A DNA stretch of 64,000 nt from assembly GCA_900316125.1 (NCBI GenBank), contig ONBO01000006.1:1-64000 (forward strand), given 5' to 3'. Every line of letters begins with the position of its first letter. Within the stretch, counting starts at the first letter, position 1. This DNA comes from an uncultured Bacteroidales bacterium. Its GTDB lineage: Bacteria > Bacteroidota > Bacteroidia > Bacteroidales > Paludibacteraceae. Position numbers and translations under genes: made by a program. The notes under the pieces are model-generated. The model saw nothing but the letters and a program-made list of their open reading frames with translations, ran no database searches and was not told where the DNA came from. This document shows, in pieces, positions 1-7,720 of the stretch.

Positions 1-133
1 TTTCAACGGAAGACGCAAATTTAGAACCGCCCATAACAACGCGATGACCAACACCACGAATTTCGTTCATATCAACCGATGCGTCGCGCAACATGCCCAT
101 AACGACAGCCAATGCATCGTTATGATTTTTCAT
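1..133 (-). CDS. acetate kinase-like fragment, runs off the left edge
   Basis: The 44 visible residues contain GHRVVMGG followed by SKFASSV, which matches the GHRVVHGGEKF..SV motif of acetate kinase (acetate + ATP to acetyl phosphate). In the family this motif lies about 80-90 residues from the N-terminus, after an MKxLVLNCGSSS start. Here it lies only about 30 residues from an ATG at 133, a TAG sits in frame two codons upstream of that ATG, and no frame upstream encodes the missing N-terminus. A promoter-like TATTTTTG (147-154, minus) sits directly before the ATG. The gene is therefore 5'-truncated or wrongly joined. The usual His of the HGG motif is Met and the usual Glu after GG is Ser, which suggests decay or divergence. 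The family call is fairly secure; functionality is doubtful. Confidence 0.55.
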   Translation of the reverse strand, partial: MKNHNDALAVVMGMLRDASVDMNEIRGVGHRVVMGGSKFASSVE

Positions 134-299
134 ATACTATAGTTTGCAAAAATAGATAAAAATTTTGATTAATTTCACCTCTAAAGTTAAAATTTATTGA
201 TACATGTGAATTTAATACGTTTTTTATTTTGAGTTTTATGAAAAAATAATGATTTTTGTAACATCAAATTAATAATTCATATTAACTAAACGAGGAGAA

Positions 300-680
300 A
301 TGATTAGTTTTTTTAACAGAACACCTAAAGAGGAGCCTCAAAGGGTGCAGAGAGAAGAGAGAGAGGACAAGGAGATTGTATTTTCTAAAACCGTGAAGGC
401 GGGGAAGAGGGTGTATTATCTTGATGTCAAAAAAGACCGTCGTGGGGATTTGTTCCTTTCAATTACAGAGAGCAAGCGCAAATCTGTAACAGAAGAGGGA
501 CAGTTTGTATTTGAAAAACACAAAATATTCCTGTATAAGGAGGATTTTGACAAGTTTGAAGATGCTATGACAGAGGTTCTTGGCTATATGCGTCAGGCAA
601 TGCCTGCAGCTGAGGCTGAGAGCGCTGAAGAACCACAAGCTGAGGAGGCTAAGGCTGAAGAGCCTGCTACAGAGGAGTAA
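300..680 (+). CDS. PUR-alpha-like DNA/RNA-binding protein (DUF3276)
   Basis: This 126-residue cytoplasmic protein has a compact core at about residues 25-100 (KTVKAGKRVYYLDVK, then DLFLSITESKR, then the FVFEKHKIFLYKEDFDKF helix region). That pattern is typical of the Bacteroidota DUF3276 family, which is related to PUR-alpha nucleic-acid-binding proteins such as Borrelia BpuR. The last 30 residues are a low-complexity Ala/Glu tail (AEEPQAEEAKAEEP). The start is supported by an unusually good Shine-Dalgarno GAGGAG (291-296), rare in this window. It is monocistronic and followed by a strong hairpin shared with the convergent ferredoxin. A role as a single-strand nucleic-acid-binding regulator is inferred from the family only. 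Confidence 0.8.
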   Translation: MISFFNRTPKEEPQRVQREEREDKEIVFSKTVKAGKRVYYLDVKKDRRGDLFLSITESKRKSVTEEGQFVFEKHKIFLYKEDFDKFEDAMTEVLGYMRQAMPAAEAESAEEPQAEEAKAEEPATEE

Positions 681-710
681 GGCTATTGCCATTAGCAAAA
701 GTCTACAAAG

Positions 711-750
711 AAAAAGAAGCGGTGAATATAATGTCCACCGCTTCTTTTTT
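711..750. terminator. bidirectional terminator between PUR-like gene and ferredoxin
   Basis: The arm AAGAAGCGGTG (714-724) pairs perfectly with CACCGCTTCTT (736-746). A T-run follows on the plus strand and an A-run precedes the hairpin, giving a T-run on the minus strand, so it can stop both convergent genes. Confidence 0.85.
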
Positions 751-766
751 CTGTAGTTACAAACTA

Positions 767-934
767 TTAACCCTCTACAATAGACTCTGTTGGGCAAACT
801 GAAGCGCAAGTGCCGCAGTCAACGCAAAGATCTGGGTTGATAGAATAGATGTCACCTTCAGAGATAGCCTCTTGTGGGCACTCTCCGATGCAAGTACCAC
901 ATGCAATGCATGTATCTTTAATAACGTATGCCAT
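767..934 (-). CDS. 2[4Fe-4S] ferredoxin
   Basis: The 55-residue protein starts MAYVIKDTCIACGTC and carries two classic cluster motifs: CIACGTCIGECP at residues 9-20 and CVDCGTCASVCP at 37-48. Each is CxxCxxCxxxCP, as in clostridial-type bacterial ferredoxins. It is a soluble low-potential electron carrier that in anaerobes serves enzymes such as pyruvate:ferredoxin oxidoreductase. The length matches the family exactly. A good promoter lies about 33 nt upstream of the ATG (967-996), and the gene ends at a bidirectional terminator. It is monocistronic and divergent from purA. Confidence is high on function; the redox partner is unknown. Confidence 0.93.
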   Translation of the reverse strand: MAYVIKDTCIACGTCIGECPQEAISEGDIYSINPDLCVDCGTCASVCPTESIVEG

Positions 935-966
935 AAAAATAAACTGTTAAATGTTTTTCTTGTTTG

Positions 967-996
967 CAAAGATACACAATTAAATTTAAATTTCAA
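967..996 (-). promoter_or_regulatory. promoter of the ferredoxin gene
   Basis: Read on the minus strand it is TTG, 19 nt, TATCTTTG, the Bacteroidota sigma-ABfr pattern. The TTG lies inside one unit of the heptad repeat at 991-1018. Confidence 0.7.
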
Positions 997-1018
997 CTTT
1001 CAACTTTCAATTTTCAAT
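991..1018. repeat. four tandem heptads TTTCAAY in a divergent promoter region
   Basis: TTTCAAC occurs twice, then TTTCAAT twice, with no gaps. On the minus strand each unit contains TTG, so the array offers several -33 elements at 7-bp spacing upstream of the ferredoxin -7 box. It also lies just upstream of the purA promoter. Confidence 0.8.
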
Positions 1019-1027
1019 TATTTAATG

Positions 1028-1035
1028 TACTTTTG
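1028..1035 (+). promoter_or_regulatory. purA -7 box
   Basis: TACTTTTG fits TAnnTTTG and lies 28 nt before the purA ATG. No clear TTG is seen at the expected -33 distance, only T-rich heptad sequence. Confidence 0.5.
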
Positions 1036-1063
1036 TAGTTCGTAAAAATACAACGATAAAGAA

Positions 1064-2335
1064 ATGGCAAAAGCTGATGTTTTATTAGGCCTCCAATGGG
1101 GCGACGAGGGCAAGGGCAAGGTAATTGACGTCCTTACTCCTGATTATGATGTAGTTACACGTTTTCAAGGCGGTCCAAACGCTGGTCACACACTAGAGTT
1201 TGACGGTCAGAAATACGTTCTGCGTTCTATTCCATCTGGTATATTCCAAGGAAACAAGATAAATATTATAGGTAACGGTGTAGTGCTTGACCCTGCTCTT
1301 TTCAAGGCTGAGGCCGAGGCCCTGGCCGCTTCAGGCCATGACCTTACCAAGCGACTCTATATATCAAAGAAGGCACACCTTATAATGCCTACCCATCGTG
1401 CGCTTGACGCCGCCAATGAGGCAGCCAAGGGTGACGCCAAGGTTGGCACCACCGGCAAGGGAATAGGCCCTACATATACAGACAAGGTTAGCCGTAACGG
1501 TCTGCGTGTGGGTGATATTCTAGGGAACTTCCAAGAAAAGTACGCTAAGGCGAAGGCACGCCATGAGGCCATGCTTAAAGGCATGAACTTTGAGTACAAT
1601 GTTGACGCCATAGAGAAGGAGTGGATGGAGGGCGTTGAGTACCTCAAGAAGTTCACCCTTATTGACAGCGAGCACTACGTTAACGCACTTCTTGCAGATG
1701 ACAAGTCAATTCTCTGTGAGGGCGCCCAGGGCACAATGCTTGATGTTGACTTTGGTTCATATCCTTTTGTAACATCATCAAACACAATATGCGCTGGAGC
1801 TTGCAGCGGACTTGGTATTGCGCCAAACAAGATAGGTGATGTATACGGCATATTCAAGGCATACTGCACACGCGTAGGTGCCGGTCCGTTCCCTACCGAG
1901 CTTTTTGATGAAATTGGCAACACCCTTTGTGAGAAAGGCCATGAGTTCGGTTCCGTTACAGGACGCCGCCGCCGCTGTGGTTGGATTGACCTTGTAGCTC
2001 TACGCTACGCCGTGATGATTAACGGCGTGACACGCCTTATCATGATGAAGAGTGATGTGCTTGACACCTTCCCAACAATCAAGGCTTGCGTGGCTTATAA
2101 GATTGACGGCGAGGAGATTGACTACTTCCCATACGAGATATGCGATAAGAAGGTTGAGCCTGTCTACACAGAACTTGACGGCTGGCAGACAGATATGACT
2201 AAGATGACATCTGAGGATGAGTTCCCAGAGGAGTTCAACGCATACCTTGACTTCCTGGAGGATTTCCTTGGGGTGCCTATCAAGATTGTGTCTGTAGGAC
2301 CTGATAGAGAGCAGACGATAGTCAGATACCAGTAA
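1064..2335 (+). CDS. purA: adenylosuccinate synthetase
   Basis: PurA converts IMP and aspartate to adenylosuccinate using GTP, the first committed step from IMP to AMP, in the cytoplasm. The 423-residue length is normal. The N-terminus has the family P-loop GDEGKGK at residues 13-19 preceded by LGLQW, then FQGGPNAGHT, and later TTGKGIGPTYTDK and GSVTGRRRRCGW. The start is the first ATG after the -7 box at 1028-1035. The gene is complete and stands alone, ending at a hairpin terminator with the restriction subunit gene convergent beyond it. It is notable that guaA, which makes GMP from the same IMP pool, is broken elsewhere in this window. Confidence 0.97.
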   Translation: MAKADVLLGLQWGDEGKGKVIDVLTPDYDVVTRFQGGPNAGHTLEFDGQKYVLRSIPSGIFQGNKINIIGNGVVLDPALFKAEAEALAASGHDLTKRLYISKKAHLIMPTHRALDAANEAAKGDAKVGTTGKGIGPTYTDKVSRNGLRVGDILGNFQEKYAKAKARHEAMLKGMNFEYNVDAIEKEWMEGVEYLKKFTLIDSEHYVNALLADDKSILCEGAQGTMLDVDFGSYPFVTSSNTICAGACSGLGIAPNKIGDVYGIFKAYCTRVGAGPFPTELFDEIGNTLCEKGHEFGSVTGRRRRCGWIDLVALRYAVMINGVTRLIMMKSDVLDTFPTIKACVAYKIDGEEIDYFPYEICDKKVEPVYTELDGWQTDMTKMTSEDEFPEEFNAYLDFLEDFLGVPIKIVSVGPDREQTIVRYQ

Positions 2336-2362
2336 ACTGGAATTATACACCTATTTATATAT

Positions 2363-2393
2363 AAAGGGACAACTATCCAGTTGTCCCTTTTTT
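2363..2393 (+). terminator. purA terminator
   Basis: AAAGGGACAACT (2363-2374), a 4-nt loop, and AGTTGTCCCTTT followed by more T (to 2393) form a perfect 12-bp stem with a T-run. Confidence 0.9.
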
Positions 2394-2404
2394 GTGCATA
2401 TAAA

Positions 2405-5080
2405 TTACAATTCTCGCAATATCTCTAAAAACTCTTCTTTAGTGTAGGCTCCGTCGAGTTTTGTCTTGTCAAATACCATAAAATATCTATAAATATCACC
2501 TGCCTTGTTAGCCCATGTTGTGCCAAGTTCAAGTTTTTGACGGCTATCACTATTGTCTCGGTCGTCTCCTTTGGTCTCAAGCAGGATAATATGTCCTTTT
2601 ATTGTACGAATTATAAAGTCAGGGTAATGATTGAGAAAGCCATTTATGTAAAAGCCTTGCCCCCTTTCTGGGTTGCGATGCCAAAATAGCACGTTGTCAA
2701 GGTTTGCAACAGAGTTAATTACTTTATACTCAAAGTCATTCATGTCGCCTTCTTCTGTGTATAAACCCTTCGAAAGGCTCACAGTCTTTTTTGTTATTGT
2801 CAACTTTTGTGGGAATGAATATTGTGCAATGCTTTTAATTTTACCTTTGTCCAATAGTGCTTTAAAATTATTGTGCTGATATTCTGCTATTAATTTGTCC
2901 ATTTTTTGTTTGAACGCTTGTGCAACAATAATCTCCTTGTTGAACAAATCCATTAGTTCCTCATCACTTTTGTTCTCTAATACACTTCTTATGTAATTAC
3001 TTATGTGAGGTTCGTTCACCTCATCAAAATGCAATCTTTGTGCAATCCTGCCTGTTAATTGTCTGCGTTTAGCTTCAGCATCATAACCTGCAAACATTTT
3101 GCGAACTAAATGTATTTGTCTTTCATTCAACTTAAATTGTTTAGGCACATATTCATCATCGCCTCGTTTCTCAAGGTCAATACGTACCGCTTCATGCTCT
3201 ACAGGAGATATGTTGATGTTTTTATCAGCATTCTCTAATAGAAACCCTTTTGTTAGCATGGCCTTGTTTAACAATATTTCTTCTCCATCGGGGTTGAATA
3301 TTGAATTACATTCTATCTTGATCGCAAACATTGGCAGCTTCATTTGCTTTGCTACATCGTTGAAATATTCTTTTATATGGTATGTCATTATATCATCTTT
3401 TATCTCACTGGGAATATTGCTGTTATCGTCGTCTTTAATAGACTGATTATATTGAGAACTTGCCTTGTGAGCCTGTTGCAACACCTCATCCGTATTATTA
3501 GTAGTAGCTATTGAATCCGCAATGCTCTCAGCCAAGCGTTTCCTCAGATTTCCAGAGTCAAATTCATTGTCATTATAATTGTAGTTGTCATTTTCATACA
3601 TTTCCAGTTGCGTTTGGAATTCTTGTGGCTTTTCAAAAATTGCGACTTGCCTTGGCTCAATATGGTGGTTGCCGGATATTGGCGTGGCAATGCGTGTGTC
3701 TTTTGGAGAAAAACCAGCATTGTTCAATCCATTGATAACGGATTCAATAGTTTGACGAAAATTTATTGACGATGTAAACACGTATGATAAATTAAGATAT
3801 TCGTCATCGTGCTTTGTTGCGTAGGGTAATCTAAGCACGCGTCCAACAATTTGTTCCACATCAATTTGTGATGTTTTGTTTGCAAGCGATGCCAGTATAT
3901 ATGCGAATGGACAGTCCCAACCCTCCTTTAAGGCATTAACGGTAATTATATAGCGGACTTCGCATTCTTCACTCATCAAATCAAGACCTTTTAATTCGTC
4001 CTTTTCGGCTGTCTTTATTTTTATCTGAACATCTGGAATCCCTGCTGCCACAAGTTTATGCTTCACTTTATCAAAGGTATCATTGTCTTTATCACTTTTA
4101 GGTTGTGCTTGAAAGAGTACAATTGGTCGTATATATCCTCCTCCAGCTTCACGCATATTTGCTGCTCGTTGCTCCAAGGAGCGTTGCAGTTGAATAGCAT
4201 TAACAATCACGTCCTCAGTTGAATCACGATTATAGAGAACGACAGGTAGTTTTACCATGTTGGCATCTTTCAGTTTCTTCGCATCTACAAAACTTATGAT
4301 GTTACTATTTTCTCGTGGTGTAGCGGTAAGGTCAAGTATGAAACTCGGGTTAATCTTTGTTAGAGCGTCAATTCTCATTTCTGATTTGAAATTGTGGCTC
4401 TCATCTACAATTACAACAGGGTTTAGACATGCAATAGCCTGAATAAGAGAAGTGTCATCTGCATTCTCAACACAATTGCTTCCATTAACTAGTTTAGCAT
4501 ATTCAACCAAATTGGAATTTTCTCGTAATGAACGCAGCCCTTCGTTTGTGAGTTCACCCTTTTTATTTTTTGCGGGAATGAATGATTGTACGCTTAATAC
4601 AAAAATTGTCAATTGCTCACGAATTTGGTCTGGTTGAATTCCTGTGCCCATCAATGCAGTCTCCTTGTCAACTACAACAACTCTGTTGTTAAAGTGCGTA
4701 TTAATTCGTTGGCGGTAAGGGTGTTCTGAATTGCTTAAATTCTTGTATGTCTGTTTTAAGATGCTGTCGCTTGGCACAAACCAGGCCACTACTTTAGGTT
4801 GTTCTGGTGGCAAATGGTCAAAAATAACCTTCAATGCATTAGCGGCTATAAAAGTTTTCCCACCTGCTGTAGGTACTTTGAACATTACACGGGCCACACC
4901 TGGTACGGTAGAGTTGTCGTATGAATGGATGTAACGGTTGTTTTCAATATTGCTGATGTCAACGCCCTTTTTTAGCCAAAAGTTTTTATATGCCACTTGC
5001 AGATTGTTATCTGATTTCACTTGCTCCATATAGGATGCAAGGTCATTGAGCGTATCTTGTTGATATTTTTTTAGTTCCAT
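2405..5080 (-). CDS. res: type III restriction enzyme, Res subunit
   Basis: Res is the ATP-driven motor and nuclease of a type III restriction-modification complex (Mod2Res1-2) that cuts unmodified foreign DNA. The 891 residues show a superfamily 2 helicase core: Walker A PTAGGKT at residues 70-76, DESH at about 226-229 and TATPR at 252-256. The C-terminus has a PD-(D/E)xK-type nuclease signature, HYPDF with Asp about 821 and LLETKG with Glu about 836 and Lys about 838. All key residues are present, so it looks active. It starts 8 nt after the mod stop and is surely co-transcribed with it. It may belong to a wider minus-strand block beginning with the acetyltransferase pair. Confidence 0.93.
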   Translation of the reverse strand: MELKKYQQDTLNDLASYMEQVKSDNNLQVAYKNFWLKKGVDISNIENNRYIHSYDNSTVPGVARVMFKVPTAGGKTFIAANALKVIFDHLPPEQPKVVAWFVPSDSILKQTYKNLSNSEHPYRQRINTHFNNRVVVVDKETALMGTGIQPDQIREQLTIFVLSVQSFIPAKNKKGELTNEGLRSLRENSNLVEYAKLVNGSNCVENADDTSLIQAIACLNPVVIVDESHNFKSEMRIDALTKINPSFILDLTATPRENSNIISFVDAKKLKDANMVKLPVVLYNRDSTEDVIVNAIQLQRSLEQRAANMREAGGGYIRPIVLFQAQPKSDKDNDTFDKVKHKLVAAGIPDVQIKIKTAEKDELKGLDLMSEECEVRYIITVNALKEGWDCPFAYILASLANKTSQIDVEQIVGRVLRLPYATKHDDEYLNLSYVFTSSINFRQTIESVINGLNNAGFSPKDTRIATPISGNHHIEPRQVAIFEKPQEFQTQLEMYENDNYNYNDNEFDSGNLRKRLAESIADSIATTNNTDEVLQQAHKASSQYNQSIKDDDNSNIPSEIKDDIMTYHIKEYFNDVAKQMKLPMFAIKIECNSIFNPDGEEILLNKAMLTKGFLLENADKNINISPVEHEAVRIDLEKRGDDEYVPKQFKLNERQIHLVRKMFAGYDAEAKRRQLTGRIAQRLHFDEVNEPHISNYIRSVLENKSDEELMDLFNKEIIVAQAFKQKMDKLIAEYQHNNFKALLDKGKIKSIAQYSFPQKLTITKKTVSLSKGLYTEEGDMNDFEYKVINSVANLDNVLFWHRNPERGQGFYINGFLNHYPDFIIRTIKGHIILLETKGDDRDNSDSRQKLELGTTWANKAGDIYRYFMVFDKTKLDGAYTKEEFLEILREL

Positions 5081-5088
5081 AGCAGTTT

Positions 5089-6663
5089 CTAAAGACGATT
5101 GATGTCACGAGGTATCTTCTTAAATACAATGTTGTGTGAAGACAGCCATTCTTTGTCTATTACACATTGATCTGCATAAACAACATAGGTCTCTTTTTTT
5201 TCAATAATTATGTTTAGTGTCTCGTAACTGAGTGTGGTTATACGCGTAGGCTCGTAATAAAAATAATACGCAGTATTGTTATAATTGCCCAACAGATATT
5301 TACTTTTGTTATGATTGCTATGGTATGAAGTCCGAGTTTCGCTATGCCATATATAGTGTCGTATTTTTTCTGTGTCAATAGACTCATTAAGATTCCCGTC
5401 GTCATTGAACAATTGTTCCCCTAGCTCGTAGAATGAGAAAGACCCTCCAACCCCATCTGCAGCATCCTTGCCATTGCCGTAACCATTGATTACTCGGCGC
5501 ACGCGTTCAGCCGTGATACTCTCTGCATAGTCTTCCATTTCTACCAATATAAATCTGCGGTTGCCGCCATCTTGTTTATTCATGTTCAGGACTGCGTGAG
5601 CTGTGGTGCCTGAGCCTGCAAATGAATCGAGGATTATTGAATTTTTGTCTGTGGCTAAATGAAGAATTTTCTCTATTAACATATATGGTTTTGGGGTGTC
5701 AAAAGGGAACTTTACATCATAAAAGATATCCTTAATTTGTTGTTTAGCATCTTGATTATGACCAACCTCAGTATATTTCCAAATTGTCATGGATGTGGTG
5801 CCTTGCTTTACTTCTGATAAGAATCTTTTAATTGAAGGAACGTTATTCCCACTTGAACCGAACCAAATCCTATTCTCCGATAATAATTGCTCATATGTCT
5901 CTTTTGAGAATCTCCAGCATCTACCTTGTGGAGGGTTTACTGTCCTGCCATTGGGGGTTATAATCGGGAAGTCATAGGTTGAGTTATATGTTTTTACAGA
6001 ACAGTCGCTTGGTTTCCAGGGGCCACGTGGATCATTATCAATGTTTTTATAACGAGAGTTCATCTCATTAGTTCGAGGTAATAACCCTGGCTTCCAGAGG
6101 TTCTTGTTTTTGGCATAAACTAGAATAAAATCGTGATTGTCGCTGAAATATTTTGCATCATTTTGTGGTGAGTATTTCTTTTCCCATATTATGTTATTAA
6201 CAAAGTTTCCAGCCCCGAAAATCTCGTCACAAATTAATTTTAGGTTAGCTTGTTCGTTGTCGTCAATAGAGATAAAGATAACTCCATCATTGGAGAGTAG
6301 CTTTTGCAATAGTCTAAGACGTGGATACATCATGCAAAGCCATTTATCATGGCGTGTTAGGTCTTCTGCCTCTTTCCCAACTACCTGCCCGAGCCATTTT
6401 TTTATCTTTGGACTGTTGACATTATCATTATACACCCAGTTTTCGTTGCCAGTGTTGTATGGCGGGTCTATGTAGATACATTTGATATTGCCCTCATACT
6501 GCGGCAATAGTGCTTTGAGGGCTTCAAGATTATCGCCGTGGATAATCATATTGCCGCTGGTCTCAGTGTCACCAAAAGTGTATTTTTTATCAAGTGTGCG
6601 AAATCGTACATCGTGATGGTGATTTACTACGGCGTCCTTTCCAATCCAATTTAGTGTTGGCAT
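5089..6663 (-). CDS. mod: type III site-specific adenine-N6 methyltransferase, Mod subunit
   Basis: Mod methylates one strand of an asymmetric site and gives specificity to the Res complex. The order of motifs is that of a beta-class methyltransferase: DPPYNTG (motif IV) at residues 66-72 comes before FAGSGTT (motif I, AdoMet binding) at 348-354. Residues between about 160 and 320 are the likely target recognition domain, which varies between alleles, so the recognised site cannot be read from sequence. The length of 524 is on the short side for type III Mod but complete. No simple-sequence repeat suggesting phase variation is seen in the 5' end. A terminator-bearing structured RNA lies 53 nt upstream and may control expression. 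Confidence 0.93.
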   Translation of the reverse strand: MPTLNWIGKDAVVNHHHDVRFRTLDKKYTFGDTETSGNMIIHGDNLEALKALLPQYEGNIKCIYIDPPYNTGNENWVYNDNVNSPKIKKWLGQVVGKEAEDLTRHDKWLCMMYPRLRLLQKLLSNDGVIFISIDDNEQANLKLICDEIFGAGNFVNNIIWEKKYSPQNDAKYFSDNHDFILVYAKNKNLWKPGLLPRTNEMNSRYKNIDNDPRGPWKPSDCSVKTYNSTYDFPIITPNGRTVNPPQGRCWRFSKETYEQLLSENRIWFGSSGNNVPSIKRFLSEVKQGTTSMTIWKYTEVGHNQDAKQQIKDIFYDVKFPFDTPKPYMLIEKILHLATDKNSIILDSFAGSGTTAHAVLNMNKQDGGNRRFILVEMEDYAESITAERVRRVINGYGNGKDAADGVGGSFSFYELGEQLFNDDGNLNESIDTEKIRHYIWHSETRTSYHSNHNKSKYLLGNYNNTAYYFYYEPTRITTLSYETLNIIIEKKETYVVYADQCVIDKEWLSSHNIVFKKIPRDINRL

Positions 6664-6715
6664 GTATTTCGTTTTACTGGCGTGTGCTTATCATCAGAGG
6701 CAGGTGGTAGAGCAT

Positions 6716-6746
6716 AAAAAAACATGGACGGTATCCCTATCCATGT
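6716..6746 (-). terminator. terminator at the end of the structured RNA
   Basis: On the minus strand ACATGGA (6746-6740) pairs with TCCATGT (6728-6722) and is followed by a run of seven T. It lies upstream of mod, so mod and res need read-through or another promoter. Confidence 0.8.
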
Positions 6747-6888
6747 CCTAAAGGCTCTCGCATGCCTGCAAAACCAGATAAGTCACGCCCATGCCTAACG
6801 CATGGACGCTTGCGACTTATTCTTCGGTTTTGCTTTTTGAATTTGCGAGATTCTTAGGACTTTCCGAATAAATAGCAAACGCTATGAT
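6716..6888 (-). ncRNA. candidate structured RNA between acetyltransferase and mod
   Basis: Read on the minus strand, four helices fit together. P1 pairs 6844-6860 with 6745-6762 (GUCCUAA with UUAGGAC, UCUCGCA with UGCGAGA). P2 pairs 6814-6833 with 6768-6784 (GCAAAACC with GGUUUUGC, AUAAGUC with GACUUAU). P3 is the apical hairpin 6786-6808 (CCAUGC loop GUUAG GCAUGG, extended by three pairs). A terminator hairpin follows at 6716-6746. A small hairpin (AUAGC GUUU GCUAU) lies at the 5' side. No open reading frame explains the conservation of both arms. The P1 3' arm and the terminator 5' arm share two nucleotides. It could be the 3' UTR of the acetyltransferase mRNA, a leader controlling mod, or an independent RNA; no convincing promoter of its own is seen. 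I do not recognise the family. Confidence 0.6.
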
Positions 6889-6944
6889 TAATAATATGTT
6901 ATAGTTTAAATGTTGGTTGTTTGTTAATGATCTCTTTGTGAATA

Positions 6945-7496
6945 TTATATATTAGAAATTTGTTGGTCTTTAAATGGCTTCAGGTCAAAATACATCAGGC
7001 GTGTTTTATCAAGATAGTCTAATGTTGTGAAAAAGTCAAATCCATTCTTTTGATAAAATCTTATTGCATTGGCGTATGCATCAACGGTAAGAAAACGGCA
7101 TCCTAATTTTTGCTCAGTTATGAGAAATGCTTTGACAAGGTCAAGTATTTGAGTCCCTAAACCGCAGTGTGAATATTCTTTGGCTACCGCTAAACGCCCA
7201 ATTTTTGCTGAGGGATAACTATGACGACGCTTATTGTTGCGAATGTGTCTGTTTATTCTATTCCAGATGCCTTTTGACATTGGGTCATAAGCAACTTTGT
7301 CGTTAAGTATGCTAAAGTATGCGACAGTTTGCTCTCTCTTTCTGTCGATAAACATGTATGTTACAGACATCAAAGCTGCTGAATAGTTCTTTGCATCATC
7401 TATCAAAAAACTATTCAAATCATCATCTTCTGAACAAAACGGCAACATCTCCGTGTTCTCTGAGAGACGGACGAAATCAAAGTCTGCTAATTGCAT
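6945..7496 (-). CDS. GNAT-family N-acetyltransferase, possibly a TacT-like toxin
   Basis: The 183 residues fit a GNAT fold that transfers acetyl from acetyl-CoA to an amine. The motif A region is IGRLAVAKEYSHCGLGTQILD at about residues 99-119; the usual R/Q-x-x-G-x-G is S-x-x-G-x-G here. The C-terminal FYQKNGF at 147-153 is the typical beta6-beta7 tyrosine region. The N-terminal half (FCSEDDDLNSFLIDDA) and the RLAV strand resemble TacT/AtaT-type toxins that acetylate charged tRNAs. It starts 7 nt after a 52-residue partner on the same strand, the arrangement of an antitoxin-toxin pair. Substrate is unknown; an ordinary small-molecule or protein acetyltransferase is the alternative. Confidence 0.75.
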   Translation of the reverse strand: MQLADFDFVRLSENTEMLPFCSEDDDLNSFLIDDAKNYSAALMSVTYMFIDRKREQTVAYFSILNDKVAYDPMSKGIWNRINRHIRNNKRRHSYPSAKIGRLAVAKEYSHCGLGTQILDLVKAFLITEQKLGCRFLTVDAYANAIRFYQKNGFDFFTTLDYLDKTRLMYFDLKPFKDQQISNI

Positions 7497-7503
7497 AATT
7501 ATT

Positions 7504-7662
7504 TTACCACGAAAACGAGGCGTTAGCCTTTACAGCACGATACGTGTCCATCGCACGTCTAACCTCCTCGGCTGAGACTGGACGCGGATTGTTTACGGCT
7601 TGCTCAAAGCGGATAGCATCTTGACCGTAAAGAGTTGGTGTTTCTTTTATTGGACGTGCCAT
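7504..7662 (-). CDS. small antitoxin-like protein upstream of the acetyltransferase
   Basis: A 52-residue reading frame (MARPIKETPTLYGQDAIRF start, ASFSW end) lies between a canonical promoter (7683-7713) and the GNAT gene, 7 nt apart. It is basic at the N-terminus, and residues 29-45 (VSAEEVRRAMDTYRAVK) look helical. Small proteins starting with MARPIKETP-like sequence commonly precede GNAT or toxin genes in Bacteroidota, so an antitoxin role is plausible. It lacks a recognisable ribbon-helix-helix signature, so I infer the role from position and size only. The frame is open, codon use matches its neighbours, and the ATG is the first after the promoter. Confidence 0.6.
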   Translation of the reverse strand: MARPIKETPTLYGQDAIRFEQAVNNPRPVSAEEVRRAMDTYRAVKANASFSW

Positions 7663-7682
7663 AATGATACATTTTTATGTTG

Positions 7683-7713
7683 CAAAGGTATGAATTCTTA
7701 TATTATGACACAA
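7683..7713 (-). promoter_or_regulatory. promoter of the antitoxin-like/acetyltransferase pair
   Basis: Minus strand TTG (7713-7711), 20 nt, TACCTTTG (7690-7683): a full match to the Bacteroidota promoter, 20 nt before the small ORF's ATG. Confidence 0.8.
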
Positions 7714-7720
7714 ATATTTG

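Noticed and set aside
2335-2404. Riboswitch near purA (purine-type aptamer)
   Set aside because: Only a simple terminator hairpin lies here, downstream of the gene; no aptamer-like structure is seen upstream of purA or guaA.
5089-6663. Phase-variable mod gene
   Set aside because: No simple-sequence repeat tract or frameshift is present in the coding region, so the usual phasevarion mechanism is not supported.
6786-6808. Integron attC-like site (GCCTAAC / GTTAGGC) in the structured RNA hairpin
   Set aside because: Only the apical GTTRRRY/RYYYAAC-like match exists; the second pair of boxes and a gene cassette layout are missing, and the long nested helices plus terminator fit an RNA better.
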